A DNA stretch of 64,000 nt, from contig CAZMTK010000003.1 in assembly GCA_964569245.1 (NCBI GenBank), positions 62,001-126,000 of the forward strand. The letters run 5' to 3'. The DNA comes from JAAYTY01 sp964569245 (GTDB lineage Bacteria; Fermentibacterota; Fermentibacteria; Fermentibacterales; Fermentibacteraceae). Of the stretch, positions 34,859-42,925 are shown piece by piece; within the stretch, counting starts at the first letter, position 1; every line of letters starts with the position of its first letter. The position numbers and the translations under genes were made by a program. A model generated the notes under the pieces. It ran no database searches. It had not been told where the DNA came from and saw nothing but the letters and a program-made list of their open reading frames with translations.

Positions 34859-37209
34859 CCGCACTCCGAATAGCCGCAGTTCAGCGCGCAGGAGACGCAG
34901 CCCGACTCGTACTTGAGGGGTCCGCCACAGCTCGGGCAGGCCCCCGCGTGGTTCTGGAGGTCGTCGTCCCTGAACACCTCTGGAGCCCTCGCCTGAACGG
35001 GCTCCTCGACAGTGCCCGGCAGTCCCTCGAGGCGGTTCCCGGTGTGCCACTCCAGCGTCTTTCCTATTGCATCGGCGCAGGACAGTACTCTGTCGCTCCC
35101 CTGCCAGACGACCCTGTGGCAGCTTATCCCCTTGAGCTCGCGGACCACTGCGTCGGGCGGGATGTGCGATCTCAGCGCCAGCGACACCAGCCTGCTGAGG
35201 GCTTCCGACTGGCTGGCGGCGCAGCCGCCGGCCTTGCCCATCTGGGTGAATATCTCGACCGGGCCGAACTCGTCCTCGTTGATCGTTATGTAGAGGTTCC
35301 CGCAGCCGGTGCGGACGCGCCGCGTGATCCCCGTGGTGACCTCCGGACGGGGCCTCGGGCCGGCGGCGGGCTTCTTCTCCGCCGGACACTCAGCGGCGCT
35401 CTCCTGCTGCCTCCCGATGTTGAGGACCTGCCTGTCCCTGCTCCTGTCCCTGTAGACCGTGACCCCCTTGCACCTGAGCCTGAACGCGAGCTTGTAGACT
35501 TCGGCCACGTCTTCGCGGGAGGCGCTCTCGGGGAGGTTCACGGTCTTCGACACGGCGTTGTCGGTGTACTTCTGGAAGGCGGCCTGCATCCTCACGTGGA
35601 ACGAGGGGGGGACGTCGTGCGAGGTGGCGAATATCCTCTGGACCTCGCTCGGCACGGCATCCAGGCCCCTGCAGGAGCCCCGTTCGACGATCTTCTCGAT
35701 CACTTCCGGGGTGGCGAAGCCCCTCTCCCTCGCGACCCGTGCGAAGGAGGGCACCATCTCGTGGAGCTCGTCGCCCTCGTCGAGGATGTTCCTCCGCTCG
35801 TACGCCAGGGCGAACACGGGCTCGATGCCGCTCGCGCATCCCGCGAGGATGCTTATCGAGCCGGTGGGCGCAATTGTTGTCACCGTGGCGTTCCTCATCG
35901 GAGGGAGACCCTGGCTGTCGTAGATGCTTCCCCTGAAGTTGGGGAACGGGCCGCGCTCCCTGGCCAGTTCCTCGCTGGCCTGTCTGGCCCTGTCCTCGAT
36001 GAAGCTCATGAGCTGCTCGGCGAACCTGAGAGCCTCCTCGGAGTCGTAGGGGAGACCCAGATGGAACAGCATGTCGGCGAAGCCCATCACCCCGAGGCCG
36101 ATCTTCCTGTTCCCCTCGACCATGCGGGCTATCTGCGGGAGGGGGTATCTGTTGACCTCGATGACGTCGTCCAGGAATCTGACGGCGTTCTTCACGGTGC
36201 GGTCGAGCAGGGCCCAGTCGACTGCGGACGATCCGTCGGGCTTCGCCGTCAGCATGGCCGCCAGGTTTATCGAGCCCAGGTTGCACGCCTCGTATGGAAG
36301 GAGAGGCTGCTCGCCGCAGGGATTCGTGGCCTCTATCCTGCCGAGGGCGGGCGTGGGGTTGGCCTCGTTCACTCGGTCGATGAAGATGATCCCCGGCTCT
36401 CCGGACGCCCATGCGCTCTCCACGATGTGCTCGAACAGCTCGGCGGCCGGGATGCTCGATACGGGCTCACCGCTCCTTGGGTTGACCAGATCGAAGTCCC
36501 CGCCCCTCTCCAGGGCGTCCATGAATCTGTCGGAGACAGCGACCGAGAGATTGAAGTTGTTCAGCTTCTGCATGTCGCGTTTGGCGAGGATGAAGTCGAG
36601 CACGTCGGGATGGTCGATGCTCAGCACGGCCATGTTGGCCCCTCTGCGGACACCGCCCTGCTTTATCGTCTCGGTCGCCCTGTCGAAGACCGTCATGAAG
36701 GAGATCGGGCCGCTGGATATCCCCCTTGTGGACAGGACCACGTCGTCCTTCGGTCGGATCCTGGAGAAGGAGAATCCCGTCCCGCCGCCGCTCTTGTGGA
36801 TGAGCGCGGTGTTCTTGACCGCCTCGAAGATGCTCTCCATGTCGTCCTCCACCGGGAGGACGAAGCAGGCGGATAGCTGTCCCAGCTCGCGCCCGGCGTT
36901 CATCAGCGTGGGGGAGTTCGGCAGGAATTCGAGCCTCGCCATCATGTTGTTGAAGCATACGGCCCACTTCCCGGAGTCCCCCCTGAAGCGGTCCTCGGCG
37001 GAGGCCACCGAAACGGCCACGCGCCAGAGCATCTCCGAGGGGGTCTCGAGAATCTCCCCGTCGGTGGAGCGCTTCAGATAGCGCTTGTTCAGGACCACTT
37101 CGGCATTCGAAGAGAACCGGGGGGAGATCCTCTCCTCCCGGTCCTCCAGCGCCGCCTGCCTCTCGAACTGCCCGAACAGGTCCTGACCGGGAGAAGCAGC
37201 CCCTCTCAA
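34855..37209 (-). CDS. nrdJ: Vitamin B12-dependent (class II) ribonucleotide reductase
   Basis: A 784-residue enzyme making deoxynucleotides with adenosylcobalamin. The barrel shows SPTLMNAG, the redox Cys in QLSACFVLP, HKSGGGTGFSFS, NPCGEQPLLPYEACNLG with the radical-site Cys and Glu, and TTIAPTGSISILAG. A TSCPD-type domain (TGCGNLYITINED) and a C-terminal zinc-ribbon/Cys tail (CPSCGG, CVSCALNCGYSEC) follow. TTG 37209 is chosen: GAGGGGG lies 5 nt upstream. The longer frame's GTG at 37287 falls inside the promoter spacer, and the other upstream starts lack this site. No cobalamin riboswitch is seen in the roughly 50-nt leader. Confidence 0.94.
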   Translation of the reverse strand: MRGAASPGQDLFGQFERQAALEDREERISPRFSSNAEVVLNKRYLKRSTDGEILETPSEMLWRVAVSVASAEDRFRGDSGKWAVCFNNMMARLEFLPNSPTLMNAGRELGQLSACFVLPVEDDMESIFEAVKNTALIHKSGGGTGFSFSRIRPKDDVVLSTRGISSGPISFMTVFDRATETIKQGGVRRGANMAVLSIDHPDVLDFILAKRDMQKLNNFNLSVAVSDRFMDALERGGDFDLVNPRSGEPVSSIPAAELFEHIVESAWASGEPGIIFIDRVNEANPTPALGRIEATNPCGEQPLLPYEACNLGSINLAAMLTAKPDGSSAVDWALLDRTVKNAVRFLDDVIEVNRYPLPQIARMVEGNRKIGLGVMGFADMLFHLGLPYDSEEALRFAEQLMSFIEDRARQASEELARERGPFPNFRGSIYDSQGLPPMRNATVTTIAPTGSISILAGCASGIEPVFALAYERRNILDEGDELHEMVPSFARVARERGFATPEVIEKIVERGSCRGLDAVPSEVQRIFATSHDVPPSFHVRMQAAFQKYTDNAVSKTVNLPESASREDVAEVYKLAFRLRCKGVTVYRDRSRDRQVLNIGRQQESAAECPAEKKPAAGPRPRPEVTTGITRRVRTGCGNLYITINEDEFGPVEIFTQMGKAGGCAASQSEALSRLVSLALRSHIPPDAVVRELKGISCHRVVWQGSDRVLSCADAIGKTLEWHTGNRLEGLPGTVEEPVQARAPEVFRDDDLQNHAGACPSCGGPLKYESGCVSCALNCGYSECG

Positions 37210-37214
37210 AACAG

Positions 37215-37221
37215 CCCCCTC
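37215..37221 (-). promoter_or_regulatory. Shine-Dalgarno site deciding the TTG start of nrdJ
   Basis: GAGGGGG lies 5 nt before TTG 37207-37209. It supports this start over the upstream in-frame candidates. Confidence 0.55.
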
Positions 37222-37265
37222 GAAGCCAGAAGACCGGCAAAAGGATGTGACCCCGCAATGCTCGC

Positions 37266-37294
37266 AGTGTATGCAGAGCAATCGCACGTGTCAA
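37266..37294 (-). promoter_or_regulatory. Sigma-70-like promoter of nrdJ
   Basis: A perfect TTGACA (37289-37294), a 17-bp spacer and TACACT (37266-37271) on the minus strand. Transcription should begin near 37259, giving a leader of about 50 nt. No NrdR-box palindrome was recognised. Confidence 0.65.
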
Positions 37295-37360
37295 TATGCT
37301 GGGGGTGCCCGACCCCGACCACACAACCCGTAGTTGGACCGTTCCGCACCAGGACTGCCG

Positions 37361-37390
37361 TTGCGCCCCGGGGCTCTGCCCCAATAGAAT
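37361..37390 (+). promoter_or_regulatory. Weak promoter candidate for the ECF sigma operon
   Basis: TTGCGC (37361-37366), an 18-bp spacer and TAGAAT (37385-37390). The start site would lie only about 10 nt before the gene, so the real promoter may be elsewhere, possibly of ECF type. Confidence 0.25.
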
Positions 37391-37408
37391 ACGAGCGAGG
37401 TGATGCGG

Positions 37409-37984
37409 ATGCCTGGTGACCCGGCCCCTGTGAAAGACGAATTCGAGAGCGAGATCCTCCAGTTCCTCGACGGGCTCTACGGATACGCGTTGCACTTGTC
37501 CCGCAACAGGGACGACGCCTGCGACCTCGTGCAGGAGACCTACGCGAGGGCCTTCAGGGCTCGGAGCCAGTACCGGCTGGGAACAAACGCGCGCGCCTGG
37601 CTGTTTGCAATACTCAGGAACACCTTCCTCAACGATCGCAGAGCCCAGGGGCGGGCTCCGAAGACCGTCCCGTGCGAATGGATCGACGAGCTGGGCGAGG
37701 GAGGCGACGGAGAGGAGCTCCCTGCGAGGAGGACCCAGGATCCCCAGAGGTGTGTCCTGAACGACATCCTCAGGGAGGACATCGACCGGGCCCTGGAGGA
37801 GCTCCCGGAGGAGTTCAGGAGCGCCGTGGTCCTCTGCGACGTGGAGGAGATGTCGTACGCCGAGATAGCGGAGATACTCCAGATACCGATAGGTACCGTC
37901 AGGTCCAGGATACACAGGGGTCGGGCGATACTCAAGAGGAAGCTGAGCGACTGGCGGTCAGGCACCGGGAGGGGTGGGAGTTGA
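37409..37984 (+). CDS. ECF-family RNA polymerase sigma factor
   Basis: A 191-residue sigma-70 family factor with regions 2 and 4 only. Region 2 (about 10-80) has DACDLVQETYARAF and ARAWLFAILRNTFLNDRR. Region 4 (about 120-180) has LPEEFRSAVVLCDVEEMSYAEIA and the HTH IPIGTVRSRIHRGR. ATG 37409 has GCGAGG 8 nt upstream; GTG 37400 and ATG 37403 are alternatives. It opens a twelve-gene plus-strand run and is coupled to a zinc anti-sigma gene by TTGA, so it probably senses envelope or redox stress and may autoregulate the run. Confidence 0.93.
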   Translation: MPGDPAPVKDEFESEILQFLDGLYGYALHLSRNRDDACDLVQETYARAFRARSQYRLGTNARAWLFAILRNTFLNDRRAQGRAPKTVPCEWIDELGEGGDGEELPARRTQDPQRCVLNDILREDIDRALEELPEEFRSAVVLCDVEEMSYAEIAEILQIPIGTVRSRIHRGRAILKRKLSDWRSGTGRGGS

Positions 37985-38205
37985 GATGTTCTGATGCTGC
38001 CCGCAGGATCCACGATTACGTCTCCGGCGAGCTGGAGGGAGATGATCGGGAGAGGCTCGAGAAGCATCTCGAGACCTGCGAGGACTGCAGGTCCTGCGTG
38101 GACGAGAACATGGCGCTCCGGAGCAGGGTGAGGGACCTCATGAGGGTTTCCGCGCCAGCTTCGCTCCGTGCCGAGGTCGTGCGCCTCTCGCAGGCGCAGG
38201 TCTGA
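37981..38205 (+). CDS. Zinc-finger anti-sigma factor (ZAS type)
   Basis: A 74-residue protein with the anti-sigma zinc motif HxxxCxxC (HLETCEDC, about residues 29-36) and an upstream Cys near the start. Helices follow, with no membrane span, so it is a cytoplasmic ZAS-like regulator of the preceding ECF factor, perhaps redox- or zinc-sensing. The start is TTG 37981, which overlaps the sigma stop (TTGA) and has a GGGAGG-type site upstream. Many automated starts would miss it. Confidence 0.85.
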   Translation: MRCSDAARRIHDYVSGELEGDDRERLEKHLETCEDCRSCVDENMALRSRVRDLMRVSAPASLRAEVVRLSQAQV

Positions 38206-38209
38206 GGCG

Positions 38210-38683
38210 TTGCCGGGACGCGACCGGCTGCTGCCGGCAGCCCTGGCAGCCGCGTGTGCGGCGGCGCCTCCGCTTGCCGCGCTCATTCTGTTCGGGCGTC
38301 CAGCCAGCACCATCTCCGATGCGGGCTCCCTTGCAAGGCTGGGCTGCGTGCTCGCTGCAAGCGCCGAGGCTCCCCCTGGAAGGCCGGCGCTGGACAGCCT
38401 GGCCGCGTGGGCGGGCTTCCGTCTGCCCGCCGGGGCTCTCCTGGAGCCCGGAACTTCAGGAGCGGCCTGCAGTCTCTTCCCGTTCAGGATCGCAGCCTTC
38501 TCCTTCCCTTCCGACTCCTCCGTCATGGTTCTGGTCTGCTGCCCGGTTCCCCTGGCACTTCGCGATCCGGGTCCCGGAGGGCCGAGGGTTCTGTACGGAG
38601 GCGGGAGAACTGCGGTCATCGTGCTCCCGGGCTCCGGGGATTCCGGAGCCGCCAGGGCGGCCGGATCGCTGGAGCCGGTATGA
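38210..38683 (+). CDS. Hypothetical membrane-anchored protein of the sigma operon
   Basis: A 157-residue protein not recognised by family. One hydrophobic segment (about 6-27, Ala/Leu-rich) is followed by an Ala/Gly/Pro-rich region with several Cys (SLFPFRIAAFSFPSDSSVMVLVCCPVPLAL) that reads as strands. TTG 38210 is 4 bp after the anti-sigma stop, and the stop overlaps the next ATG (ATGA). Position suggests a membrane partner or sensor for the sigma/anti-sigma pair. Coding is inferred mainly from this tight coupling. Confidence 0.6.
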   Translation: MPGRDRLLPAALAAACAAAPPLAALILFGRPASTISDAGSLARLGCVLAASAEAPPGRPALDSLAAWAGFRLPAGALLEPGTSGAACSLFPFRIAAFSFPSDSSVMVLVCCPVPLALRDPGPGGPRVLYGGGRTAVIVLPGSGDSGAARAAGSLEPV

Positions 38684-39162
38684 CTCCGGCGCTCAGGTGG
38701 GGAGCGGCATGCCTCGCGGCCCTGCTCGCGTGCTGCTGCTCGAAGGGGGGAGGAGATGCCGCCCTGGAGCAGGCGCCGCCTGCGCCCCCGTCGCTTCCGG
38801 GAAGGTTGTTCGCCCCCGACGGAACTCCGGCGGAGGTGTCGGCTGATTCCGCGATAGTGCTGTACCTCTGGCTGCCGCTGCCGGGACATCCCGGGCCGGA
38901 GTCCGACCTCGAAGCCATAGCCGAAACAGGGACGGCCGGCAACGTGGCGGCCTTCGCAGTTCAGACCAGCCCGGCCGCGAGGAACTCCGCACAGGAGCAG
39001 GTCAACTCCCTCGGAATAGTGCTCCCCGTCTTCCTCGCCGATTCGGCGGCAGCCAGATGCATCCCTCCAGGAGATCTCCCGGTGGCCGTGCTCTTCGGAC
39101 CAGGCGGCTCTACGGAAGTGGAGACGGGATTCGGCGCTGTGGAGCGCCTGCTCTCGAAGTGA
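38680..39162 (+). CDS. Lipoprotein with a redoxin-like fold lacking CxxC
   Basis: A 160-residue exported lipoprotein: signal peptide with LLAC lipobox (first of several Cys near 18-20), then a thioredoxin/TlpA-like pattern. AIVLYLWLPLPGHPGPESDLEAI aligns with the TlpA strand and active-site loop, but the two Cys are replaced (GHPGP). VAAFAVQTSP and DLPVAVLFGPGG match later strands and the cis-Pro area. It cannot be a disulfide enzyme at this site, so a binding role is likelier. It overlaps neighbours by ATGA and GTGA. Confidence 0.68.
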   Translation: MTPALRWGAACLAALLACCCSKGGGDAALEQAPPAPPSLPGRLFAPDGTPAEVSADSAIVLYLWLPLPGHPGPESDLEAIAETGTAGNVAAFAVQTSPAARNSAQEQVNSLGIVLPVFLADSAAARCIPPGDLPVAVLFGPGGSTEVETGFGAVERLLSK

Positions 39163-39959
39163 GCCTGGAGCTGGCTCCCGGCTGCAGGCCGTTCATCGCG
39201 GTGTCAGACATCCACCTCTTCCCGGAGGAGAAGCCCCATCCGGGCAGAGAGGGCTTTCTGTCCTTCCTCGGGGAGATCGCCCGGGCCAGTCCCGGCGAAC
39301 TCTGGATCGTGGGAGACCTGTTCGATTTCTGGCACGAGAGGCGTGGAGCGCCCCCCGGCTTCTCCAGGGTCCTCGCAGCGCTGGCGACGGCATCCGGTGC
39401 CGGCTGGAGCGTGACGTTCCTGCCGGGGAACCACGACATGTGGGTGGGCGAAGCCTTCTCCGCGGCGACAGGCGCCAGGGTCCTGGATCGGGGGCCGGTC
39501 GAGGTCCTCGTCGAGGGCAGGAGGGTCCTGCTGGCGCACGGCGACGGACTCGGAAGGGGGGACTGGGGCTACAAGCTCCTCCTGGGGCCGTTCCTGAAGT
39601 CCGGTGTCGCGAGAGCGCTGTTCCGGGCCCTGCCGACGGGCGCCGGCGGGTTCCTCGCGGAGCTCGCGTCGGGCACCAGCCGACGCATCCTCAGGAGGCA
39701 GTCCGACGTCGTCCCCCGGCACCTGCGCGCGTGGGCAGACGGGATGATCCGCTCAGGGATGGACATTGTGATAACAGGGCACTCTCACGTGGCAGGGGCC
39801 AGGTCCGCCGGAGGAGGGCTCCACATCTCCCTGGGAGACTGGCTCGGCGACTTCCACTACGCATCCTCCGATCCCTCCCTCGGCCTGCGCCTGGTCCGCT
39901 ACGAAGCCCCCGGCATCCGGCCAGCAGGACCGCTCGTTGACCCGGGCACGGCAGGGTGA
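39159..39959 (+). CDS. LpxH-like UDP-2,3-diacylglucosamine hydrolase / metallophosphoesterase
   Basis: A 266-residue calcineurin-like phosphoesterase. Metal motifs are in order: SDIHLFP, GDLFDFW, GNHDMWVG, LAHGDG and TGHSHV. FDFWHE and the spacing are typical of LpxH, which makes lipid X in lipid A synthesis, and of related YbbF-type enzymes. GTG 39159 overlaps the preceding stop (GTGA). Placement with lipid-linked sugar genes fits envelope biogenesis. True LpxH activity is likely but not proven because no other lpx gene is in the window. Confidence 0.85.
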   Translation: MSLELAPGCRPFIAVSDIHLFPEEKPHPGREGFLSFLGEIARASPGELWIVGDLFDFWHERRGAPPGFSRVLAALATASGAGWSVTFLPGNHDMWVGEAFSAATGARVLDRGPVEVLVEGRRVLLAHGDGLGRGDWGYKLLLGPFLKSGVARALFRALPTGAGGFLAELASGTSRRILRRQSDVVPRHLRAWADGMIRSGMDIVITGHSHVAGARSAGGGLHISLGDWLGDFHYASSDPSLGLRLVRYEAPGIRPAGPLVDPGTAG

Positions 39960-39972
39960 GATTTTCGCCTCC

Positions 39973-40932
39973 ATGGAAGCAGGCGGAGGAATGCTGCTGA
40001 GCGTGGTCGTTCCGGCCTTCAACGAGGCCGAGAGCATTCCCGAGCTGGTAGCAGAGACTGCCGGCGCGCTCTCGGGTCGCGAGTGGGAGATGGTGATCGT
40101 AGATGACGGGAGCACCGACTCCACATGGGAAGAGATCCGCAGGGCGGCCTCCGCCTACCCCGTCACGGGCCTCAGGTTCGGGAGGAACCACGGAAAGGCC
40201 GCAGCGCTCTCGGCCGGCTTCGCCGCCGCCGGAGGGGCGATCATCGCGACGATGGACGCCGATCTCCAGGACGATCCGGCGGAGATCCCCGCGATGGCCG
40301 ATATGCTCGCAGAGTCGGGCCTTGGCGTAGTGAGCGGATGGAAGAAGGAGCGCAGGGACCCTCCGTCGAAGAGGCTCCCCTCCAAGTTCTTCAACGCCGT
40401 TGTGCGCCGCGCCACCGGGATACCCCTGCACGACTTCAATTGCGGACTCAAGGTGTACCGTGCCGAGGCGGCCAGACGCATGGACCTGTATGGAGAGATG
40501 CACAGGTACACCCCCGTGCTGGTGTCCCAGCTTGGCTGGACAGCCGGGGAGAAGCCCGTCAACCACAGGCCGAGAATGCACGGACGCAGCAAGTACGGCC
40601 CGGCGAGGTTCTTCCGAGGATACGCCGACCTTCTCACGGTGCTCTTCCTGCACCGCTACTCGTTCAGGCCTCTGCACTTCTTCGGAGGGATCGGCACGAC
40701 GCTCTTCGCCGGAGGGCTGGGCATCTCCATCTACCTCACCATCCTCAAGATCGCAACCGGGGCCTCGATCGGCAGGAGGCCCCTCCTCCTCCTGGGCGTG
40801 TTCCTCATGATGATAGGATTCCAGTTCGTCTCGCTCGGCCTTCTCGGCGAGATGCAGCTCCGCCTGCTGCCCGGGAAGAGGCTCTACACGGTGGTGGAGA
40901 CCGCGGGGCGCCCGACCGGCTCGGGGACATGA
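39973..40932 (+). CDS. Polyprenyl-phosphate glycosyltransferase (GT2, GtrB/CsbB/ArnC-like)
   Basis: A 319-residue membrane GT2. The catalytic domain (about 5-220) has VVVPAFNEAESI, VDDGSTDST, MDADLQDDP (the DxD region) and LHDFNCGLKVYR. Two C-terminal membrane hairpins (about 235-300) follow, with RRPLLLLGVFLMMIGFQF and a closing GEMQLRL, as in GtrB, CsbB and ArnC. It should attach one sugar to undecaprenyl phosphate on the cytoplasmic face. ATG 39973 is chosen; ATG 39991 is possible. It is followed by a GT4 gene with ATGA overlap. Confidence 0.9.
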   Translation: MEAGGGMLLSVVVPAFNEAESIPELVAETAGALSGREWEMVIVDDGSTDSTWEEIRRAASAYPVTGLRFGRNHGKAAALSAGFAAAGGAIIATMDADLQDDPAEIPAMADMLAESGLGVVSGWKKERRDPPSKRLPSKFFNAVVRRATGIPLHDFNCGLKVYRAEAARRMDLYGEMHRYTPVLVSQLGWTAGEKPVNHRPRMHGRSKYGPARFFRGYADLLTVLFLHRYSFRPLHFFGGIGTTLFAGGLGISIYLTILKIATGASIGRRPLLLLGVFLMMIGFQFVSLGLLGEMQLRLLPGKRLYTVVETAGRPTGSGT

Positions 40933-42035
40933 GGCTCATCGCCGCCGGCCCGTTCCCTCCTCACAGGGGCGGGATCTCCCAGTTCGGCATGAGGCTCGCC
41001 GACGCCCTGGAGGCCCGCGTTCAGGTGCTCAGGGCCGGGTTCTCGCGGCTCTATCCCCGCGCGCTCTTCCCCGGTGTCTCCCAGTTCGATCCGGCTGGCG
41101 GGGCCAGGGTGGCCACAGTCGCGACGATGGATTCCTGCAGCCCGCCGTCATGGCGTCGAACGAGGCGGGAGCTGTCCCGCCTCGGCGCCGATGCGGCAGT
41201 GGTCCAGTGGTGGCACCCGTTCTTCGCCCCCGCCCTGCACTGGAGCCTGCCCTCCGCGGGCGCGGTGCGCAGGGCGGCGGTCTGCCACAACATCCATCCC
41301 CACGAGGGCTTCCCGATGGGCAGGGCTCTGGCGAAGTGGTTCCTCGGAAAGGCGGAGGTCCTTGTCGTGCACAGCGCAGCCGACGAGGAGAGGGCGCGGG
41401 CGCTGCTGCCCCGCGCCAGGCTCCTGAGGCTGTTCCACCCGGTCTACGACCAGTACCTGGCCTTCGACCGCGGCAGGGGCTCCGCGAGGAGCGCACTCGG
41501 CTACGGCGAGAGCGAGAGAGTCATCCTCTTCTTCGGGCTCGTGCGCCCCTACAAGGGGGTGGAGGATCTTGTCGAAGCCTTCCGGGAGATGCCTGGAGAC
41601 TGCAAGCTGCTTCTCGCAGGAGAGTGCTACTCCGGCGCGGAGCCGATCAGGAAGGCGCTCGAGGGGACAGGCATCGCCCCCAGGGCTCGATGGGACGAGC
41701 GCTTCATTCCCGATGCCGAGGTCTGGGCCTACTTCAGGGCGGCCGACCTCGTAGTCCTGCCGTACAGGAGCGCCACCCAGAGCGGCGTTGCCCAGATAGC
41801 CGTCTCATTCGGCAGGCCCATGGTCCTCACGAGGACCGGCGGGCTGCCGGAGCTGATAGACGAGGGGCGAACAGGCTTCCTGGCCGAGCCCTGCTCGCCT
41901 GGAAGCCTCGCGGCAGCAATGAGGAGAGCGCTGGAGCTTCCGCAGGGAGCGGAGATGGAGGGCCGCGTGGCGCAGGTGGCGGCGAGGTTCTGCTGGGATC
42001 GCTATGCAGATTCCCTGCTGGAGGCGATCCTTTGA
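40929..42035 (+). CDS. Glycosyltransferase family 4 (GT-B)
   Basis: A 368-residue cytosolic glycosyltransferase. The N-terminal entry is AAGPFPPHRGGISQF. The C-terminal half has FFGLVRPYKGVEDL, the loop PYRSATQSGVAQIA and RTGGLPELIDEG, where the E(x)7E motif region normally lies (the first Glu is replaced within PYRSATQSG). It probably builds a lipid-linked or surface glycan. It couples by ATGA to the GT2 gene and by TTGA to the epimerase gene. Donor and acceptor unknown. Confidence 0.9.
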   Translation: MRLIAAGPFPPHRGGISQFGMRLADALEARVQVLRAGFSRLYPRALFPGVSQFDPAGGARVATVATMDSCSPPSWRRTRRELSRLGADAAVVQWWHPFFAPALHWSLPSAGAVRRAAVCHNIHPHEGFPMGRALAKWFLGKAEVLVVHSAADEERARALLPRARLLRLFHPVYDQYLAFDRGRGSARSALGYGESERVILFFGLVRPYKGVEDLVEAFREMPGDCKLLLAGECYSGAEPIRKALEGTGIAPRARWDERFIPDAEVWAYFRAADLVVLPYRSATQSGVAQIAVSFGRPMVLTRTGGLPELIDEGRTGFLAEPCSPGSLAAAMRRALELPQGAEMEGRVAQVAARFCWDRYADSLLEAIL

Positions 42036-42925
42036 AGGTGTTCGTCGCCGGTGCGGGAGGCTTCGTCGGAGGCGCAGTCGCGGCTCTTCTCGAGAGCGCG
42101 GGTCACGAGGTCGCCGCTCACGTCCGCTCCCGCGACGGCGACGTCCGTCCCGGGTCGGTTCCATCGGATACCGGCCTGGTGGTCAATTCCGCCGGACGGC
42201 TTGGCGGGGCCGGAGTGGACGAGGCTGCGCTGGATGCCGGCAACGTCTCTCCTGCAAGAGTGCTGGCTCACGAGGCGGCTCGGCTCGGGATCCCTGTCGT
42301 GCATCTCGGCACGCCGGGCGTCGCAGGCCTCGTGGCAGGCGCCTCCGAGGACCTGCCGCCGGCCCCCTGGGGCGCCTACGAGCGATCGAAGGCGCGTGCC
42401 GAGGAGATCCTCCGCTCGATCGTGCCCGAGGGAAGGCTCACGATACTGAGACCCGATTTCGTCTACGGCCCGGGCGACGTCCACAAGGCCGCACTGTTCA
42501 GGCAGGCGGCGAAGGGCTGGTTCCCCCTGGTAGGAACTGGAGGGGCCAGGATAAGGCCCACCTATGTCCTCGATGTAGCGAGGGCCTGCATGGAGTCCAT
42601 GCCGGGGGGGAGGCTCGAGGGCGGCGTCTTCCACATAGGCGGGCCGGAGGTCGTCACGGTGTCGGAGCTGATAGCGGCCGTAGGCAGGGCACTGGGAAGG
42701 CGCGTACTGCGCATTCCCGTGCCAAGGGCGGCGTTCCGCGCGGCGATCGCACTGGGGCTCTTCAGGGGAGTGCTGTCCGAGAGCCGGTATCTGCTGTTCG
42801 GGAGGGACCACTTCGTCTCCATCGAAAAGGCGTCCTCGGCCGGCTTCGTTCCCGGCACGGATCTGGCGCGGGGGCTGGAGGCCGCGGTGTCCTGGCTCAG
42901 AGCCGAAGGCATGGTGACGCGTTGA
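42032..42925 (+). CDS. NAD-dependent epimerase/dehydratase (extended SDR)
   Basis: A 297-residue extended short-chain dehydrogenase. The NAD-binding motif is AGAGGFVGG at the N-terminus. The catalytic YxxxK is YERSKA (about 112-117), followed by LRPDFVYGPGD and RPTYVLDVARA. This matches sugar-nucleotide epimerases/dehydratases. It starts at TTG 42032 (TTGA overlap with the GT4 stop) or GTG 42038. Its product could feed the two neighbouring glycosyltransferases. Lipid-modifying SDRs share this pattern, so sugar specificity is inference. Confidence 0.88.
   Translation: MKVFVAGAGGFVGGAVAALLESAGHEVAAHVRSRDGDVRPGSVPSDTGLVVNSAGRLGGAGVDEAALDAGNVSPARVLAHEAARLGIPVVHLGTPGVAGLVAGASEDLPPAPWGAYERSKARAEEILRSIVPEGRLTILRPDFVYGPGDVHKAALFRQAAKGWFPLVGTGGARIRPTYVLDVARACMESMPGGRLEGGVFHIGGPEVVTVSELIAAVGRALGRRVLRIPVPRAAFRAAIALGLFRGVLSESRYLLFGRDHFVSIEKASSAGFVPGTDLARGLEAAVSWLRAEGMVTR

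Noticed and set aside
37210..37408. Cobalamin riboswitch or NrdR boxes upstream of nrdJ
   Set aside because: The predicted leader is only about 50 nt, far too short for a cobalamin aptamer, and no NrdR palindrome was seen near the promoter.
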